Shown: positions 21,090 to 33,856 of the stretch, piece by piece
How the letters are laid out: every line of letters starts with the position of its first letter
Position numbering within the stretch: the first letter of the stretch is position 1
Assembly: GCA_026119935.1 (NCBI GenBank)
Contig: JALRMH010000069.1
Span: 62,001-126,000 of the forward strand
Direction of reading: 5' to 3'
From: Endothia cerciana
Lineage: Eukaryota; Ascomycota; Sordariomycetes; Diaporthales; Cryphonectriaceae
DNA: 64,000 bases
The notes under the pieces: model-generated
Seen by the model: only the letters and a program-made list of their open reading frames with translations
What the model was told of the DNA's origin: nothing
Database searches by the model: none
Position numbers and translations under genes: made by a program

Positions 21090-24000
21090 TCACCTGCTGA
21101 AGGCCCCGAACCCGACCACAGCCCTCGGCCCGGGGCGCTGCCTCAGCTTCCGCACCTCGTCGTCCCCGATGTCTCCAGAGTTCTGGCTTTCCATGCTCAG
21201 CCGGCTCCCGTTGACCTGCAGCTCCCTCATCAGCGCCTCGACCGTCTCCATGCCAGTTCCACCCCGGCGGTAGAGCCGATCATCATCCACACCACAGGTG
21301 CGGGCCTTCCTTTCCTCGACCGGCCCGTCGAAACTGGCATCGGTGTCATCATACGTCTCCAGGCTGCTTAGGCTCTCCGCAGAAAGCCCCCTGGCTCTGC
21401 CCGTCTCCGGATCGCGCGCCGCGACGGCCTTCTTGCCTACACCTGGCGAGGGCGGAGGTCCCGGCGGCAGGTCCCTTGTTCGCGCGCCACCTGTCTTGTC
21501 CACCCCGATGTGGTCAGTGCAGATCGGCATATTCGCGAGGGCGGGGTTCGATACCGCCAGCGGGTCGGCCCGGGCTTTTCGGACCGGTGTTGGCAGGCGG
21601 TGGTGGCGCGGTTCGGGGCTTCCTGGGGCGTGGGGCGAGGACGAGCGGTCGTCGCCGGTGAGGCTGCGGTTGTCGACGCGGTATCCGGGGTCCGGGTGCT
21701 TGTTGTGGCCGTCGAGGTAGAGACGCCTGGGGCGCTCAGGTGTGCCTCTCCCTTGGGCAGGTGATTGGCGGTGCAACACGACGATCTCGTCGTGGTCGAG
21801 GCCAGAATTGTCGTGGCCATGGGTGGCAGCTCTGTGCGGACTGCCCTCGGTGTCCCGCATCGCGAAGCGGCTCTGTCTCCCATCGCCGTAGCCCCTCGAT
21901 GGGGGCGGGCGCCCGTCACCACGGTCGACCTCCTTGCCCTTGCCCGCGTACCCAGCCTTCGCAGTGGTAAGCCGGCCCAGCGTCTGGTTCAGCTCGCCCA
22001 GCAGCGGCAGCAAAGATGAGAGCAGGTGATCCCCGTTACGCTCAAGCCTCCTGATCCGCCTCTCCATATCTCGCGTCTGCCTCTCACGTAGCCCCTCGTA
22101 CCGTTCAAAAATCTGACTGCGGGACATCTTTAGGACCGAGATCCCGCTTGTCTCGGCACCAACCGCGTTGCTACCGCTGCCCGGGTCCATACCGGGCGGG
22201 GGCATCCCGGCCTGCCCAAAGAAGCTCTTCTTGGAGGCAAGCAGGCCCTTTCCTGCCGTCCTGGGCCGCGGCGCGCTGGTCTCCGCCGTGGTGACGGGAG
22301 ACCGGCCCCCGCTGCGCGACGCGCGCGGGGATCTCCTGAATTGGTAGGAGCTGGCGCGCTTCAGTGGGGCCAGGGGCCGGCGGAGGATAGGGGAGGTGTC
22401 AAGGTCGGCGGACGAGAACTGCGAGGTAGGGGAGGCGGGTGGAGAGTCCGGAGGCGTGACACTGCCGTGCGGGAGGACAGGCGAGGGTCTGATTACGGTG
22501 GCGAGGGTGCCCAGTGAGGAGATGGACAGGGCGAGCGAGTCTTTGCTCGCGCGATATAGAAGGTCCGGATTTGATGGCGCAACATCCGCAATCGTCATGA
22601 CCTTGGCCAAACTTAAGGTTTGAGGTGCAGTCATTGGCCTGACAGGCGCAAGAGCGGCCGTCCCAGGAGGATAGGGGGCGGTGGCTCGTCTCAGGTCCTC
22701 CCTGCTTGCTCGTGGTGTCATCGACCCCCGGCTCCCGTCGGATGAGGTGCTGAGCCTGCGTCGTTGCCACAGCAGGTCAGAGGGTTTGGAACCGGGCTTC
22801 TCAAGCGCCGTCCTGAGCTCGGCGACCCTCTGCTTCCGCAATAGCAGTGTTGACCTCCTTCTCACCCGACGCTCTTTGGGGCTCGGTAATGGGCTTGGGA
22901 GTCTGTCCTCGCGTATCTCCAGGGGGCCGGGTCTCGGCGGACTGCCAGGTCTCAGACCCCGGCTTCGAGTCGCCTCTTCCCGTTGTGTTTTGCCCTCCGG
23001 TGACCCGCTGCGAGGATCCTCTGGTGACTGAGGTGCTCTCTCGCTGTCCCCCTCTAGCGCTTTGAACCCCGCAGGCTCGGGTTGGATCTCTGTACCTGGC
23101 CCGCTTCGGCCGTCGTCGGCCTGTATCGGCGCCTTGCTTTTGCATTTCGGGTCCGGGTCCATATCCGAGCTGAGTGCAGGTCTTTGATCCTCGTCGTCCT
23201 GCCTCTCTTCCGCACCCCCTGTTCCAGCCGGCAGCGGATCCCCTGCAGTGGCCTCCCCAAGCTGGGACTGCGTCCCCGGCTTCTTCGCTGACGCTGAGCC
23301 CCGTGCTTGCGCCGCGCCGCTTTCGCGTATTATTCGGTCAGGCATAGCCACTGGAGCGGGCTCCGTGTTCAGATCCGTGGCGCCCGGATGGACATCCCTC
23401 TCTTTGCCCTTGTCGCTCGCCTTCGTGACCGCGCTCCCGCTGCGCCTCCCCGCCCCTTTCCTCTCGTTGTCGCTCCCGCTCCCCCTCCTGCTGTCCAGGC
23501 TCCTCCTCGGGCTCGGACACCCAACGACGACACCCGCCCCCACAAACCGCCCCGCAGGCCGAACCTCGCCCATTGCCGCGGGTGAGACCTCGCCGCTCTC
23601 CGTGGTGTCCAGGCTGTCCAGGCGTGACTGCTCCGAGAAGATGCTCTCGCGCACGGTGTGGTCCCTCGACGAGTCCCAGCTGTGGTACCGCGCCGGCTCG
23701 CCCGGCGTCCACGGGCGCCTGCTGCTGTTACTACCGCTGCCGCTGCCGCCCGGCTCCGGCGACGGGTGGAGGCTCGAGTTGCGCCTGGGGTGGTACACCC
23801 GCTGCGGCGGGAGCGCGGAGGCGAAGCTGCGGAAGCTGTACGCGGAGGTGGGCCGCCGGCCGCGGGAGGCCGGCCGGGCGGAGGGGGGCGCCCCGGCGCC
23901 TCTCACCAGTGCCTCCAGCGCCTGTCTGTGTGCGGCTGAGCGCTTCTCCTCGCTCGTTCGCGGCGGCGCGGTTGAGGACGGGACGGCGGACGGGGTGCCG

Positions 24001-24875
24001 TGGCGGTGGATTTTCTCGTGCACAGGGCCGAAGGTGTTGCGCGAGGCGGGGCGGGCTCTGCGCGCGGCCAGTGCCTCCTCGTTTCCGTTGCCGTGGCTGC
24101 TGGCCTTCCCGCGCGAGGCGGACGAGAGGGACTCGTGCTCCTCGGCGAGGGGCCCGAGTTGGGCCCACGCCCTGTGGGACTCCGCCGCGAGGGCGGTGAT
24201 GGGGCGGACCATGATGTCGTCGTAAGTCCTGGGGGGCGGCTCGGCCGACGAAAGTGATCGTGACCGTCTTCCCCGGGAACCGTGGCGGTATTGGGGTTCC
24301 GGGCCGAGGTGGGCGTGCTCGATCGGTATCGATATCGCAATATGCCTGAATCCATCTACCGTCGTCCCTGCCACAGCAGTATCGGGCAGCTTGATCCGTG
24401 GTGGCCGTTTCTTCCTCACCGGAGGCGCCCGCGCGGGACTGGGGCTGGTAGCCCCTCGCCTCTTCGCCGCCTCCTTCCTACCCCCCCTCCTCATCAACAG
24501 GCCAAGCGCCCTCTTCAGCAGCCCCTTCTTCGTTCTGCGACTCCTGCGCCGGAGCGGGGAGATTGATGACGGCGTCGTCGGCGTGTCCGGATCATGCAGG
24601 CTCATGAAGTTGGTCGGCGGCGGCGTCACGTCCCTGAGGAACGCAGTCAGGTCGCCCAGCGCCTCGCGCTCGCCCTCCAGCGCCAGCCGTCCGCCGTGCC
24701 GGGGCAGCCGCCACGACCGCCGCCGAAGCTCCGCGTCCAGCCCCGCGAGCTCCCGCTCCAACCCCGGCTCCAGCTGCTGCGGCTCCGTCCGGGCATCCGC
24801 CTGCCACGTGTTGCGGACGGGCGGGTTCTGCGCCGCCTGCTGCGCCGCCATCGTGGTCGTCGACGACTGGCCCAT
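21090..24875 (-). CDS. large disordered fungal protein with a coiled coil
   Basis: A single minus-strand frame stays open for more than 1330 codons. The first in-frame ATG I find is at 24875 (MGQSSTTTMAAQQ, giving 1261 residues), but the frame is open and coding-like upstream to at least 25106, so the true start is probably in an unseen upstream exon. Most of the product is disordered and rich in Ser, Arg, Pro and Gly. The only ordered part is a charged coiled coil about three quarters along (MSRSQIFERYEGLRERQTRD followed by MERRIRRLERNGDHLLSSLL). The end is also uncertain: a GTGAGT donor overlaps the stop, and splicing to CAG at 21013 would change the last residue and add SLGAL, ending at 20997. 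Family unknown to me. Confidence 0.65.
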   Translation of the reverse strand: MGQSSTTTMAAQQAAQNPPVRNTWQADARTEPQQLEPGLERELAGLDAELRRRSWRLPRHGGRLALEGEREALGDLTAFLRDVTPPPTNFMSLHDPDTPTTPSSISPLRRRSRRTKKGLLKRALGLLMRRGGRKEAAKRRGATSPSPARAPPVRKKRPPRIKLPDTAVAGTTVDGFRHIAISIPIEHAHLGPEPQYRHGSRGRRSRSLSSAEPPPRTYDDIMVRPITALAAESHRAWAQLGPLAEEHESLSSASRGKASSHGNGNEEALAARRARPASRNTFGPVHEKIHRHGTPSAVPSSTAPPRTSEEKRSAAHRQALEALVRGAGAPPSARPASRGRRPTSAYSFRSFASALPPQRVYHPRRNSSLHPSPEPGGSGSGSNSSRRPWTPGEPARYHSWDSSRDHTVRESIFSEQSRLDSLDTTESGEVSPAAMGEVRPAGRFVGAGVVVGCPSPRRSLDSRRGSGSDNERKGAGRRSGSAVTKASDKGKERDVHPGATDLNTEPAPVAMPDRIIRESGAAQARGSASAKKPGTQSQLGEATAGDPLPAGTGGAEERQDDEDQRPALSSDMDPDPKCKSKAPIQADDGRSGPGTEIQPEPAGFKALEGDSERAPQSPEDPRSGSPEGKTQREEATRSRGLRPGSPPRPGPLEIREDRLPSPLPSPKERRVRRRSTLLLRKQRVAELRTALEKPGSKPSDLLWQRRRLSTSSDGSRGSMTPRASREDLRRATAPYPPGTAALAPVRPMTAPQTLSLAKVMTIADVAPSNPDLLYRASKDSLALSISSLGTLATVIRPSPVLPHGSVTPPDSPPASPTSQFSSADLDTSPILRRPLAPLKRASSYQFRRSPRASRSGGRSPVTTAETSAPRPRTAGKGLLASKKSFFGQAGMPPPGMDPGSGSNAVGAETSGISVLKMSRSQIFERYEGLRERQTRDMERRIRRLERNGDHLLSSLLPLLGELNQTLGRLTTAKAGYAGKGKEVDRGDGRPPPSRGYGDGRQSRFAMRDTEGSPHRAATHGHDNSGLDHDEIVVLHRQSPAQGRGTPERPRRLYLDGHNKHPDPGYRVDNRSLTGDDRSSSPHAPGSPEPRHHRLPTPVRKARADPLAVSNPALANMPICTDHIGVDKTGGARTRDLPPGPPPSPGVGKKAVAARDPETGRARGLSAESLSSLETYDDTDASFDGPVEERKARTCGVDDDRLYRRGGTGMETVEALMRELQVNGSRLSMESQNSGDIGDDEVRKLRQRPGPRAVVGFGAFSR

Positions 24876-25355
24876 GCGCTGCGTGCTGCTGCGTTTGCTG
24901 CGGGCGGTCCTGCTGAGCCCGAGCCCTCCGGCACCTGTATTGCTGAGATGCAGTGGGCCCGCGGTCGTGTCGTGATGATTTCCCTCCTCCGTCAACGGCG
25001 AGGAGATTGAGCCAGCGGAGTGTCTCCTGGGGCCGCCGTCGTTCCTGTTGGTCTCCTCTGCGCGAACGCAGCCGCCGTGTGTGTCGACCTCGGCTGCGTA
25101 CACCACGATGCCGTTGTCGAGTCGGAAGCCGTGACAGCCGTCGCGACAGCGGTCATAGCTACCTGTCCCGACCCCCTCTGACCGTGGGCTCGAGGTTGGG
25201 ATGATGGCGAGTTTTGGCTCGCAGGCCTCTGTCGGCCAGTGCTGTGGAACGGGAGAAGCTGTACCTGTGGTGTCGTTTCACACAGCGCGAGGTCGGGGTT
25301 CCTCTGCATCGATGGATTGCCACTCCCTCCGTGGCTTGGGCGCCACTCGGGTTTG

Positions 25356-25395
25356 GATGCTGGGATGCTGGGATGCTGGGATGCTGGGATGCTGA
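25356..25395. repeat. 8-nt tandem repeat GATGCTGG
   Basis: Five contiguous units, the last with one change. Confidence 0.85.
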
Positions 25396-25977
25396 CTCGC
25401 TAGTGAGGCCCAGCTTGTCGTGACCATGAGGCGCTCGTGACAATGTCGGCAAGCCGCGATTAGATAGGACCTTGGCAGGTTGCAGGATAGTACCAGGCCA
25501 ACCGGAAAGGGAGGAAACTTTAAACGTTAAGTGTGTGCAACACACGCGACGGAAACTTTTATCCTCCTTTGATAAACAAATCACGTCGGTAGCGGCGGCT
25601 CAAGCCACGGGGGCATGGGCCCGGCTCTTGCCTCCAGAACAGGAATACCTGTGAGTTTGGGATCAAGGAGGACAGATAGCAGGGAGGTCCACTATGCGCA
25701 GAGTCAGGGCGGTAGGGCGGCGGGCGTGATACCAGTAGGAGGGTAGTTTCAATGGCGAAACGTAGGGGCAGCACGGGCGTTTGATGGGCGGGCGGCGACA
25801 TTGACATGGGGCATCCATGACATGGCGACGACCAACATCGTTGTTGATCTCCACACGTGGCGGGCCCCAGGTGACGGTGGTATAGCATCTGGGGCCCGGC
25901 CTCTGGGGCCCGCTCGCCTCGTTTCCCCCTGACGGACTGGGAGTTGGTGACCGAGACCCGGGAACGCGGACGGGAGG

Positions 25978-26031
25978 AGGGAGGACGAGGAGGAGGAGGA
26001 GGAGGAGGAGGAGGAGGAGGAGGAGGAGGGG
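25978..26031. repeat. GGA trinucleotide microsatellite
   Basis: About sixteen AGG/GGA units, slightly imperfect at the left end. Confidence 0.9.
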
Positions 26032-27367
26032 ATCATGTGCATGGCCGGGCGCATTGATGCACTGCCGCCAGACCAGATTGGCTAAAAGAAGAGGGGCGCA
26101 AAAGCCAAAGACCAAGCTAGGATGAAAACAAGGAAAGGAAACCGTAGACGGATACCTGCATGGCTGGGCACTCCTTTTCCTCAAGCCCTGGTGCTGCAGG
26201 GAGAAGAGACCAGGCACCAGACGGGCGGGAGAAAGAAGGGCCTGAGCCTTCGTTTTCGCAACATGTTTCAGGGGCCCGCCGTACTCTCCCCGCGGTGCAC
26301 CGTAGGGCCCCGTCCTCCACAACCCAAGGCCATAACGTCAATCCCTGTCCACGACATCGCGTCGCCGCTGCCCACAACCAAGTGAGGCGTTGATGAAGCT
26401 GAGTAAGGCCGCTTGGGCGGTGGCGGGATGGGCGGGGATGCCTGGGGGGCAGAGCAATCCCAGAGGCGGTGACATGTACGATGCTAGCGCTCCCCCTCTC
26501 CTGTCATTGAGGCCGTGAAGCCCGTGAGCGCATTCAGGAGACTCCGTTTCTGACAGGCAGACACCATCGTAGGACCATCTGATAGGGCGTCGCTTCCCGC
26601 ATCTGCCAGCCCACCGTGGCGGGCCCTGTGATTGCGCCCATGAGGCCAACAGCCATGGCTCTGACACGCCCCGGCAACGGGACGAGAATACAAAGCCTCG
26701 AGGCCTCTGGTCTGTGAGTTAAGGAATTGTCCAGGGGTCTCCCTACGGCAAGGCAAGAGACTGGCGGGTGGCAGCCATTATCACAAACCGGGAACACTAC
26801 TCACCACCGCTCACAGCTTGTGTGTCGCGGTGGACCATCTGCTTTCCCGGTCATTCGACCTGGAACGCCTCCTGTGACCTCGCTCCTCGAATGGTCGCCA
26901 TCACGAGCTCTACTGTCCACATTCCCTCAAATCCCCATAGTCGCATTGTGCCTAAGGACCGTCACAATGCCTCCCCCCCCCCTCCCCCCAAAAGAAAAAT
27001 AAAAAAATTCTGTTGCCTCATTACTGTAGCCAGCCTCGCGCAAACCCAGCAAAGAGGTTTGGGTCTCTCCAGGCTCGGGCCGCCCATTCTTGCTAAAGAA
27101 ATATCCGATCTCCAGACCAACAACCAGCCTCTACCTAGTTGTGCCTACTTCATCGACTGCCATAAGAAAAGCACGACCCGATAATGCAATGCTTGTCTAG
27201 ACAGACCCGCTCCTCAGACGCCGTGCGCAGTGCAAATGTGTGATCCGCCCAAAATCCGTGAACGCTGAATAAAACAGAATAAGCGACTAACGCAAGGCCA
27301 AGTGCTGATATCGAAGAAGGGTGATGTCATGTTGGACAAGGCTCCGGCAGGTCCTCGAGCGAGGGAT

Positions 27368-30300
27368 CTACTTAGGTTTCCGAAGGAATGGATCTGCTGG
27401 GCCTTTCTTCCTCCTCCTCGTCTCACTCCTCGAGGAGTCATGGCCCTGCTGCAGAATATCAGCACGTGCAGGAACACAAGGTGAAAAACGAGATTGCACT
27501 TACCCCAGATGGTGAGCCACGCGACGGTCCGCCGGGCTGGAGAGGCGGCGGTCTGTCGACAGTACGTGGTTGTTGCTGCGGCAATGGGAATTGAGGATGT
27601 GGAGGAGGCCGCGAAGGAGGGGCAAGTCCCAACACCTCCATGGCAGACGGGTCAACGGGTTTTGGTGGTGCAGGCCTCGGCCTCATGCTCACACCCCTCG
27701 GTCCAGTCAGATCGTATCCAACCATCGTGCCGGGGTTCTTGGAAGTCGACGATGGGCCAGTCGGTATAGGGGCTCCGGTTTTCACACGATCAAAACCTGC
27801 ATTGCTAGCCGACATGTGTGCCTGTTGGACCACAAGCCCACGTCAGCATCTACGGATCACCAGTCTGAACCATCTTCATCGCCCATGTGTAGGACAAACT
27901 GGTTCACGCCCCCCAGTGTCTAAGCCGGAGGTAGCGACGATGGACAATGAGTCAGGAATGAATGGGAGTGAGCTGTCACGTACTGGGCGCTTGGGTGCGG
28001 GAGCAGAGGGATCTGCGGGATCTGTGCCCTCAAGAGGCCTCTTCTTGCTGGACTCCTTAATTTGAGGAGGTCTCATGCCCCTTGGTGCGGTGATAAAAAC
28101 CTCGCCCTTCTCGTTGTATCCACCGATCGAGCGTGCTGGGGGTGGCGGCGCGCCATTCCTGGACGGCAGCGAGACCGAAGTCAGATATTGCTGCGGCATC
28201 CCAGGTGCATCTGTCATCTCCGCGTCAGATGGCTTCCTATTGTCGTGGCCGCCTGGCATAATGCTGGCCGACACCTTCTCGGTGGGCTTTCTGAGGAGAG
28301 CCAAGACGTCGCCACCGGTGTAGCGTTGGCGAGATTTCGCATCCTCGATGAGCTTGTTCCAGAATTCACCCTGTTTCAAGGCCCTCGAGTCACCCAGAAT
28401 CCACAAAGAGGACTTCGCACGCGTGAGACCGACGTTCATACGCCTGATATCGGTCATGAAACCGATACCACCAGTCGGACTGGCCCGCACGCAAGAGAAT
28501 ATGATAATTTCACATTCCCGGCCCTGGAAGGCGTCGGTAGTGTTGAATTCGATCTGCTCGAAAATGGCGTCGCCCCAGCGCTTGGCGAAGGTCTCCCGCA
28601 GTGCGAAAAGTTGAGCCTTGTAAGGGGTGATAATGCCAACCTTGCCTCGTAGTTCAACATCGCGGTAGTCCTGGCGGAAGCGATGATACAGCTGCACGGC
28701 AACTTCGAGTTCTTTGGGGTTGACGAGGGACTGTCCCTTGCGACCCTTCTCTTGAACACCCTGTACGTCAAAGAACTGGTATGGGCCCAGTAGTCTGCTC
28801 TCGTGCCAAGGCTGGAGACGAAGACGACCCATATCGTCACCGTCGTACAACCGTCCCTCGTAGAACTCCTTGCTTGGGAACGTGCTGATCTCCGGATGCA
28901 TACGGTACTGGGTGTCCAGCATGTGGACGTGCTGCGGATGGTTCCGTTGCATACGGACGAACAGACTCTGGTCGTACCCAAATCGAGCTGCAGATTGGGA
29001 GAGGACTGTGGGCGGCAGCTGTTTGGGGTCACCGACGAGGATACACTTTGTGCAGCCATATTTCAGCGGGATCAGGGCAGAGAGTTCCACGCACTGCGCC
29101 GCCTCGTCGATGATGACGGTCTCAAACTCAACAGCAAGGTTCTTGAACATCTCGTGACCACTGCCGCTGAGCGTCGCACAGAGAACTTGGGCGTTGTCCA
29201 ATATTTTCTGCTGAACCTGTCTTCGCCTGATATCACTCTCGCGGACATAGCTATTGCCGCTGTCTTTGTAGGCGTCAATCTTGGCACCGATCTGACTCTG
29301 CCGCTGCTTCAAAGCATCGAATTGCCGCTTCAGATCATTCTGCAGAGCCCTATCTGTCCCACAGTTGGCTGCTTCGAGTCTCGGTCGAAGGTCGTTCAAC
29401 TGTATCTTGATCTCGCCGGCCTCCTGGTGCAACTTGTCACGGTCGCTAGCCCCGGGACCGTTCATGCTGGCCTCACTTTCCATGGCTGACTTGACGAGTT
29501 CATCAAGTGTCACGTCCTTGACCAAGGTATTGATGGCATCAGAACGCCCCAGACGAAGAACATTGATCTTGTGATGCGCCCCGTTCATGGTCGTCACGCC
29601 TTGTTTGAGCCGCAGGACTAATTCATCGACGGCTGCGTTGCTGGGTGCACAGACCAGGAGCTTCTTCATGGGAGCCGACTGGTTTGGTTGGGCTCCTGGG
29701 CCCTGAGGTCGTACAACAGGGACCGCCGCGGCGGGCTTCATGCCAATGTGCCCGGTGAGCAGTGCGCCAACCATGGCAACAATGGTCTTCGTCTTGCCCG
29801 TTCCTGGAGGGCCTTGAATAAGTGTAAAGCCGTCATTATCCTTGGCGTTCATGATAGCTTTCGCCTGAGCAGGATTCAGGAAGTAGTTCCTCATGACCTG
29901 GTCAGTAGCTTCATCGCCATATCTCAACAAAGGAGAAGGTTTCGCCTCGAGGACCTCGTCGAGGAGGTCGTAGTATTGCAAACTCTCGAGAGCCGCATAC
30001 TCGCGCTCGATCGTCGTCATGTTGGTGATCTTGATCGCGTTGAAGTCCTGACCCGGGTTTAACATGGACAACATCGGGTTATTCCTACTGCTCAGCCGAT
30101 ATGCTACTTCCAAGTTGGCACCCTTGAATCTTGTCTTCGCAATCCGAGCGAGGCAGTGTGGGAGATCCTTCCTGTTGAGGGGGTCTTCCGATTTTGATAT
30201 GATGATGATATCCCCCTCGCTCAAGAAGCGATCCTTGCTTTCCTTGGCTGGCATCAAAGTCGTGACCTCGAGGAATTTGTCCACTGACATGCGGTTCACA

Positions 30301-33300
30301 ATGCGGATGCCGAATGGCTTCGTCGTCGTCTCGTCTTTGGCAGTGACAAAGGACCGCCACGCTTCAGAGAGCAGCAGCCCGAAGAAAGTGGTCTTGTAGT
30401 TTTGATGGGTCATGTACGTGTTCGAGACTTCGACACAGGCGGCGCTGTTTGGGGGGTCATTGCCCTCGTGGAATATATCCCACTCCAGGATGGCCTGGTG
30501 GAGTACTTCCATTGGAGGGATCAGTCGAGCTCGCATGTCCTTGGCGGAGCGCTTGAGCTTCTCTTTCTTCAGAGGGCCCATTTTCTTAGCCGCCAGCTCG
30601 AGAGCGCGCCTTCGGGCCTCCGGATCAAGCTCCGACTTCCCGACAACCATGGCCTCGTCACCTGAGGATTCATCCTCTTCCTCAGAGCTGTCAACCATCA
30701 TGTCACTCTTCTGTTGAGGTGCATGGTCTTTCCCTAAAACTCCTGTCACGGCTCTTAGACCCGAACCCTCACCAGGAACAGCCCGCAAGGCCTTGGCCTG
30801 AGCGATCGCTACAGCATCACGAGCTACCTTCTCAGCTTTGGCCTTTTTCCTCATCTCAATGAAACTGGTTGCGTCGAGGCGATTAGACTCTGGTTTCAGC
30901 AATTTCGGCCTTGACTTTTCCGCCGTCGACCGCAGCCTTTCGAGCTTGTTGGTAGTAGGCTTGATGTCATGGCCTGTCGGGGCCGGCGTCGAAGAGCCCG
31001 AGCGAGACAGAGGTGTGGAAGCTCCTGATTTGGACCATGCATCTAAGCTGCCCTGCTTCATAGGCTTCTCCACAACCTTCACCACCTCGGGAATGTCATC
31101 ATCCTCCCCGAGGGCCTTCAATAGCTCTGCACGCTGTGATCCGGTTAAATTTGTGATGATGGAGTATTTACCGCCTTTTCCCACAACACAGGCCTTGCGT
31201 ATCAAGGAAGCGGCCTTCTCCTCAACCTCGAGGCCGAACTCGGCAAGACGATTGAGCAACTTGACCAGCGTTTGGACTGTAATATCCAATAGGTAGGGGT
31301 CGCGTAGCTTGACCATATCCACCATGCCGGTGGTGTTCTTCCGCGGTTGTTCGAGGACAGCCTTAAGCGCTTCCCTCTCAGACGTCTGTCCTCTTAGCGC
31401 GGACGCAACAACGCCATCCTGGGCCAGAAGGGACTGGGACAACTCCATCGTCCTCCGGCAAAAGGCCTCCAGAATAAGTTTTTCCATGTCTTGTGACCAT
31501 GTTCGCAGCTTTCCGAACGAGTGTGCGATCGCCTTCCACTGTGTCGTCCACCATGAAGTAACTGCGGCATGTTCGATGCCTGAAAGTGTCTTCGACCTCA
31601 ACAGGCCTGAAGTATCACACAGAGCTGCGACAAGATCCTGACTGCAAGTGAGGACGTGTGGCATTGGCGCGTAAGGCTCCATGGAGTCAGTTTCATAGGT
31701 GACGCGTCGGACGACATCGGAGAATGTTGACAGAAACAGCTGGAAGTTATCCTGGACCATCTGGGCAACAGCCTCGGAACGACTGATCTCTCCCGTGAGT
31801 GTCTTGATCAAGGAGACTCCGGACTCCCGAATCAAGTCCTCACTATGCAAGAGCGATGCAACAACGGTATACATCATACCGCTTTGGGGATCGGCGCAGA
31901 GTGCCTCAAGGTCAGAGAGCGTGAAGCCACTGAGGCGTTCGATCATACGACTGATCATCTCCGAGGTCTTCTCCATGTCCGCATTGAATAGCAGTTTGTC
32001 AGTGTCCTTGAGTTTTTCGTGCTTTGGCGGGGCGAACCGCCCAACGCCGCTGAGAGGATGGACGGCAAGCAGCATGGACTTCGCCAAGTCCAGTGTGCCT
32101 TCACGTCCAGGCCAGAAAATTTCAAGGAATCCCTCCCACAGTTGAGCTGAGTGCCTGGAGACGGTACGCGGTATTCTGCTGTTCCCGCGCATCAAGGTCG
32201 CCCACTCTGTGCGGGTTGTCTTGGCATCGAGGAGCAGTGAGACCTTGATGACCTCCACAGCCGTCTGTGATAGACCGACGTTGTACCTGTCGTCTTTCTG
32301 TAACTCAGCGGCCGGATTGATGACCGGCTTGGTGTACTTGACGACGAGGTTAATAAGTAGATTGATGTACGTGACGGATGTGCTCAGGCGAATCTTGAAC
32401 GTGTTGCCGTTGAAAATATTTAGGGCTGCTTGTAGGGCATATAGGCCGGCGACGATGCGCGTCATCTGGCCTTCCCTGGAGAGGCGCGATTCAGCACGGG
32501 AGGGGAGCAAATGATCTGTCAGTGACTGGCACACGTCGGGCAGTTCGTGCTCCTGAAGAGATTGGAGCAGTGTCTTAACCCATGCCGCAAGGAACGGGAC
32601 GCGGACACCCCCATCATCGACAAGTCTACCATACTCCAAGGATCTATCGAGCAACCGGGAGAACGCTGCATTCATGAAAACGAACTGGGCCAGCTGGGCC
32701 CGGGGTAGGTCTTGTAACGCCCCCCAGAAAGCTTTGGAGGACTTTTGCATGAGCGCGGAGATGGTTTGGAGCAACAGCAAGAGGATTTCGTCCGAGCTAC
32801 AGAGCTGCAGGTGCTGGATGATGAGATGATAGACATCTGTCTGAATCTCCATTCCCCGAAGGCAATGAAGAATGATGTCTTCACTCATTGCGTTGAGAAG
32901 AAGTAGAAATCCTTCCCAGAAGAGTTTGACCTGAGCGTGGGACGCACGCAGTGTGGTGCCAGATTCATCCAGCAGACTCACGTCCCGAATGGCGGCTGCG
33001 AGGAACTCATTCACCGCCCATTCAAATTGCTCGGTGGTCATTGAATCCGGCGGGAGCGCTTCCCACGCAGACTTTGCAAACGTATGGCGGTACTGGTCCT
33101 CCTCGAACAGGAAAAAGGTCATAGTTGGCAAGACTTGAGCTCCCAATCTGAGGGGTTTTCGCGACTGCATGTCCTGGAATACCTTATTAAAGTGTCGCTG
33201 TCGATTCGTCGGCTCCGAGATGTAGGGCATGGAACACAAGGCCTCGAACAGGCCCAGAATGGCAGTATCATCCTGTTGCGCTAGCTTCGTGGTGCTCATA

Positions 33301-33856
33301 GGACCGCCATTAGCCTCGAGGATATCGTAGGCCTTCTTTAAGCCGCGATCAATCCGAGCCGTGTCGAACTGGCGGAGCCTCTGCTCCATGATGTCGTCAA
33401 TGCCATATTCAAAAGACCTGCACACCAGAGTTGATGTCAATATATATTTTGCCCGTCTATTACCATCGTCCAAAAGGCGGGTGCGACCTACTCTCGTAGC
33501 TTCTTCAGGAAGATCCTACGATGCATGTGGTACCCCAAGATGCAACTGTCGCACCTTGTGAGGAAGAACTCAATCCTCTCTGTCCATCGGTCGAGCCATC
33601 CACCCGAAAGATCTTTCGATATGCCTAACAAGAGGGAAAGGTCGTAGGTGAGCTCCTTGCGGTGTTTTGCATCCTGGATCCTTTGCTGCTTCTCAGCGGC
33701 AGTAATGCCAGTGGTGGGTGGGCCAGAGCTCTGGTAGTCTTCCCCATCGTCGTCATTGACTTTTGGACAGAGAAGGTGAGGGGCCTCTGGTAGCTCGTTC
33801 CACTCCCCGTAGGAGCTCTGGATGCCGTCGTATATCCTATTCGTTCCTGCGTCCAT
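27368..33856 (-). CDS. sen1: Sen1-type RNA/DNA helicase
   Basis: Four exons, complement(join(27368..27448, 27504..27821, 27984..33417, 33492..33856)), 2065 residues. Sen1 is a nuclear superfamily-1B helicase that unwinds RNA-DNA hybrids and ends transcription of short RNA polymerase II transcripts. The N-terminal all-helical Sen1 domain spans about 1-800. The helicase core follows: Walker A in IQGPPGTGKTKT (about residue 1320), DEAAQC (about 1555), GDPKQLPPTV, LDTQYRMHPEIS, DAFQGRECEIIIFS and NVGLTRAKSSLW. The two short 3' exons supply a Pro-rich tail and a basic end, RRRKKGPADPFLRKPK, a likely nuclear signal. Reading past the donor at 27983 instead gives a spurious tail. The ATG at 33856 (MDAGTNRIYDGIQ) fits the family N terminus, just before PHLLCPKVNDDD. 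Confidence 0.94.

Larger units (their letters stand above)
24876..27367. other. intergenic region, possible 5' exon of the disordered-protein gene
   Basis: The first 300 bp or so may still belong to the coding frame on the left. The rest shows an 8-nt tandem repeat (25356-25395), a GGA run (25978-26031) and a C tract near 26972-26990. Apparent frames near 25660-26320 are driven by the GGA repeat and are not supported. The last part is the sen1 3' flank. Confidence 0.45.

Noticed and set aside
25663..26322. 219-codon minus-strand frame with a poly-Leu or poly-Ser run
   Set aside because: Open only because the GGA microsatellite has no stop; other parts lack coding pattern and family similarity.
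27876..27983. Sen1 C-terminal tail read through past 27984
   Set aside because: A GTACGT donor, a CTGAC branch and a CAACAG acceptor remove it and connect to a coding exon ending in the expected basic tail.
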